From: Bacteroidales bacterium
GTDB taxonomy: Bacteria > Bacteroidota > Bacteroidia > Bacteroidales > JAAYJT01
Assembly: GCA_014860575.1 (NCBI GenBank)
Contig: JACZJK010000021.1
Location: 100,898-164,897 of the forward strand
DNA: 64,000 nt
Direction: 5' to 3'
Part shown: positions 63,235-64,000 of the stretch, piece after piece
Numbering within the stretch: the stretch's first letter is position 1
Layout of the letters: each line of letters opens with the position of its first letter
Program-made: the position numbers and the translations under genes
The notes under the pieces: generated by a model
Told to the model about the DNA's origin: nothing
The model's input: only the letters and a program-made list of their open reading frames with translations
The model's database searches: none

Positions 63235-64000
63235 CTAATGCTTGATTATCTTTTCAGTTTCTATAACCTTGTCCTTTTGAATTTTAAGGATATAAATTCC
63301 TCCGGGCAGGCTTGAAAAGTCGAAATCATAATGCATTTGTCCGTTGAGTTCAGAATGATGAATTTTCTCACCAACTATAGTGTAAACATCAAGTATTATG
63401 GTGGATGTTTCAACACTATCATTAAACATGAGCCTCACATTGCCGGTGGTTGGATTTGGAAAAACTTTGAAGAATTTGTCATTTGATTCAATAACAGGAA
63501 GAATCTCTGCATTGATGATCTCTTCAGAAGAAAGCATAGATGGGGATTGCGAGCAGTATTCCTCTGATATTCTTGCCCAAACATAAGCTCCCTGTTTCCC
63601 ATTAAATCCTTCGGAAATTGTAATACGTTCTCCGGCTATAAAATGTGCAATGCCACCATTTTCAACTGTAACACTAGAAACAATGATCGTTCCGGTGGCA
63701 TCAAAACATGCTTCTTCGCCGTTCCCAATTGTTTCGTTTTGAACCAGTCTTTCAAGAGGAACACTCAATTCAAAATTAGCTACCAGGTTGCGGTTCTCTA
63801 CTGCATCAAAAATATAGATAGCCTCTGTTGAAATCTCAATACTATTTTCTGTCCAATTCACGAAATGATAGCCTGCGGCTGGTATTGTACTCAGGTTCAC
63901 AAGCTCGCCATGTTCGTAATCTCCACTTCCTGTTACCGAACCAAAAGTCGGATTGTTAGGCAAGGCAGAAATGGAGTAGGTATTGATCGCGAAATTGGCC
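63235..64000 (-). CDS. Type IX secreted protein, C-terminal part (5' end outside window)
   Basis: The frame is open to the window end. The sequence upstream of the TTG at 63963 reads ANFAINTYSISAL, so the true start is further right. The visible part shows an InlB B-repeat-like unit (FGSVTGSGDYEHGELVNLS, AAGYHFVNWTEN, NLVANFEL), a region with a conserved-looking Cys (EEACFDATGTIIVSS), and a C-terminal type A sorting domain (VFPNPTTGNVRL...LPGGIYILKIQKD). Such repeat proteins are usually large surface adhesins or enzymes; the function of this one is not visible. Confidence 0.85.
   Translation of the reverse strand, partial: ANFAINTYSISALPNNPTFGSVTGSGDYEHGELVNLSTIPAAGYHFVNWTENSIEISTEAIYIFDAVENRNLVANFELSVPLERLVQNETIGNGEEACFDATGTIIVSSVTVENGGIAHFIAGERITISEGFNGKQGAYVWARISEEYCSQSPSMLSSEEIINAEILPVIESNDKFFKVFPNPTTGNVRLMFNDSVETSTIILDVYTIVGEKIHHSELNGQMHYDFDFSSLPGGIYILKIQKDKVIETEKIIKH

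Overview
The window comes from a bacterium of the phylum Bacteroidota, most likely an environmental member of the Bacteroidales. Four kinds of evidence agree. Three proteins carry C-terminal type IX secretion (por) sorting domains. There is a moxR/DUF58/batA-E operon, a short primary sigma factor without region 1.1, and a TonB receptor with a carboxypeptidase-like N-terminal domain under a TPP riboswitch. Many genes are preceded by the Bacteroidota promoter form TAnnTTTG, sometimes with TTTG 18-22 nt upstream, and good Shine-Dalgarno sites are mostly absent. GC content looks moderate by eye.

Layout. 1-13 kb, nearly all minus strand after a truncated Fe-S oxidoreductase, is housekeeping: rnz, rpsA, yidC, pyrG, a lone receiver protein, a long-form gap, rpoD and an htrA/degQ protease, several with clear terminators. 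13.3-18.5 kb is a plus-strand run: dapF, a GNAT acetyltransferase, mltG, a phosphomannomutase/phosphoglucomutase, a DUF2279 protein and a TPR lipoprotein. 18.5-38.6 kb is mixed: ychF, a secreted cupredoxin/BACON protein, two tandem DUF5723 paralogues, a ygcG/TPM/lemA operon, htpG, a photolyase, smpB, the TPP-controlled TonB receptor, ung, a tiny lipoprotein absent from ordinary ORF lists, an outer-membrane protein and a large type IX secreted beta-propeller protein. 38.9-47.7 kb is the moxR-DUF58-bat operon. 47.9-53.5 kb is an accessory, probably defensive island: a DUF6884 protein overlapping a GIY-YIG-like nuclease, a nuclease-methyltransferase fusion, an antitoxin next to a broken ParE-like toxin, and an unrecognised protein with an R-N-x3-H (HEPN-type) motif. 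53.8-64 kb holds an AHSA1 protein, a methyltransferase, a serine hydrolase, mscS, corA, a phosphodiesterase, a DUF4293 protein, valS, an exported flavodoxin-like protein and the C-terminal part of a type IX secreted protein cut by the window end.

The most unusual signal is not a gene. At least seven intergenic gaps hold degenerate tracts with strict 7-bp or 8-bp periodicity (for example 15 consecutive heptads at 59375-59479 and 10 at 62398-62467). Several tracts share sub-motifs and near-identical cores of 14-22 nt between distant loci. They can be read through as ORFs, which creates false N-terminal extensions on the photolyase and DUF4293 genes, and they interrupt the otherwise tightly packed bat operon twice. 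I do not recognise the mechanism that makes them.
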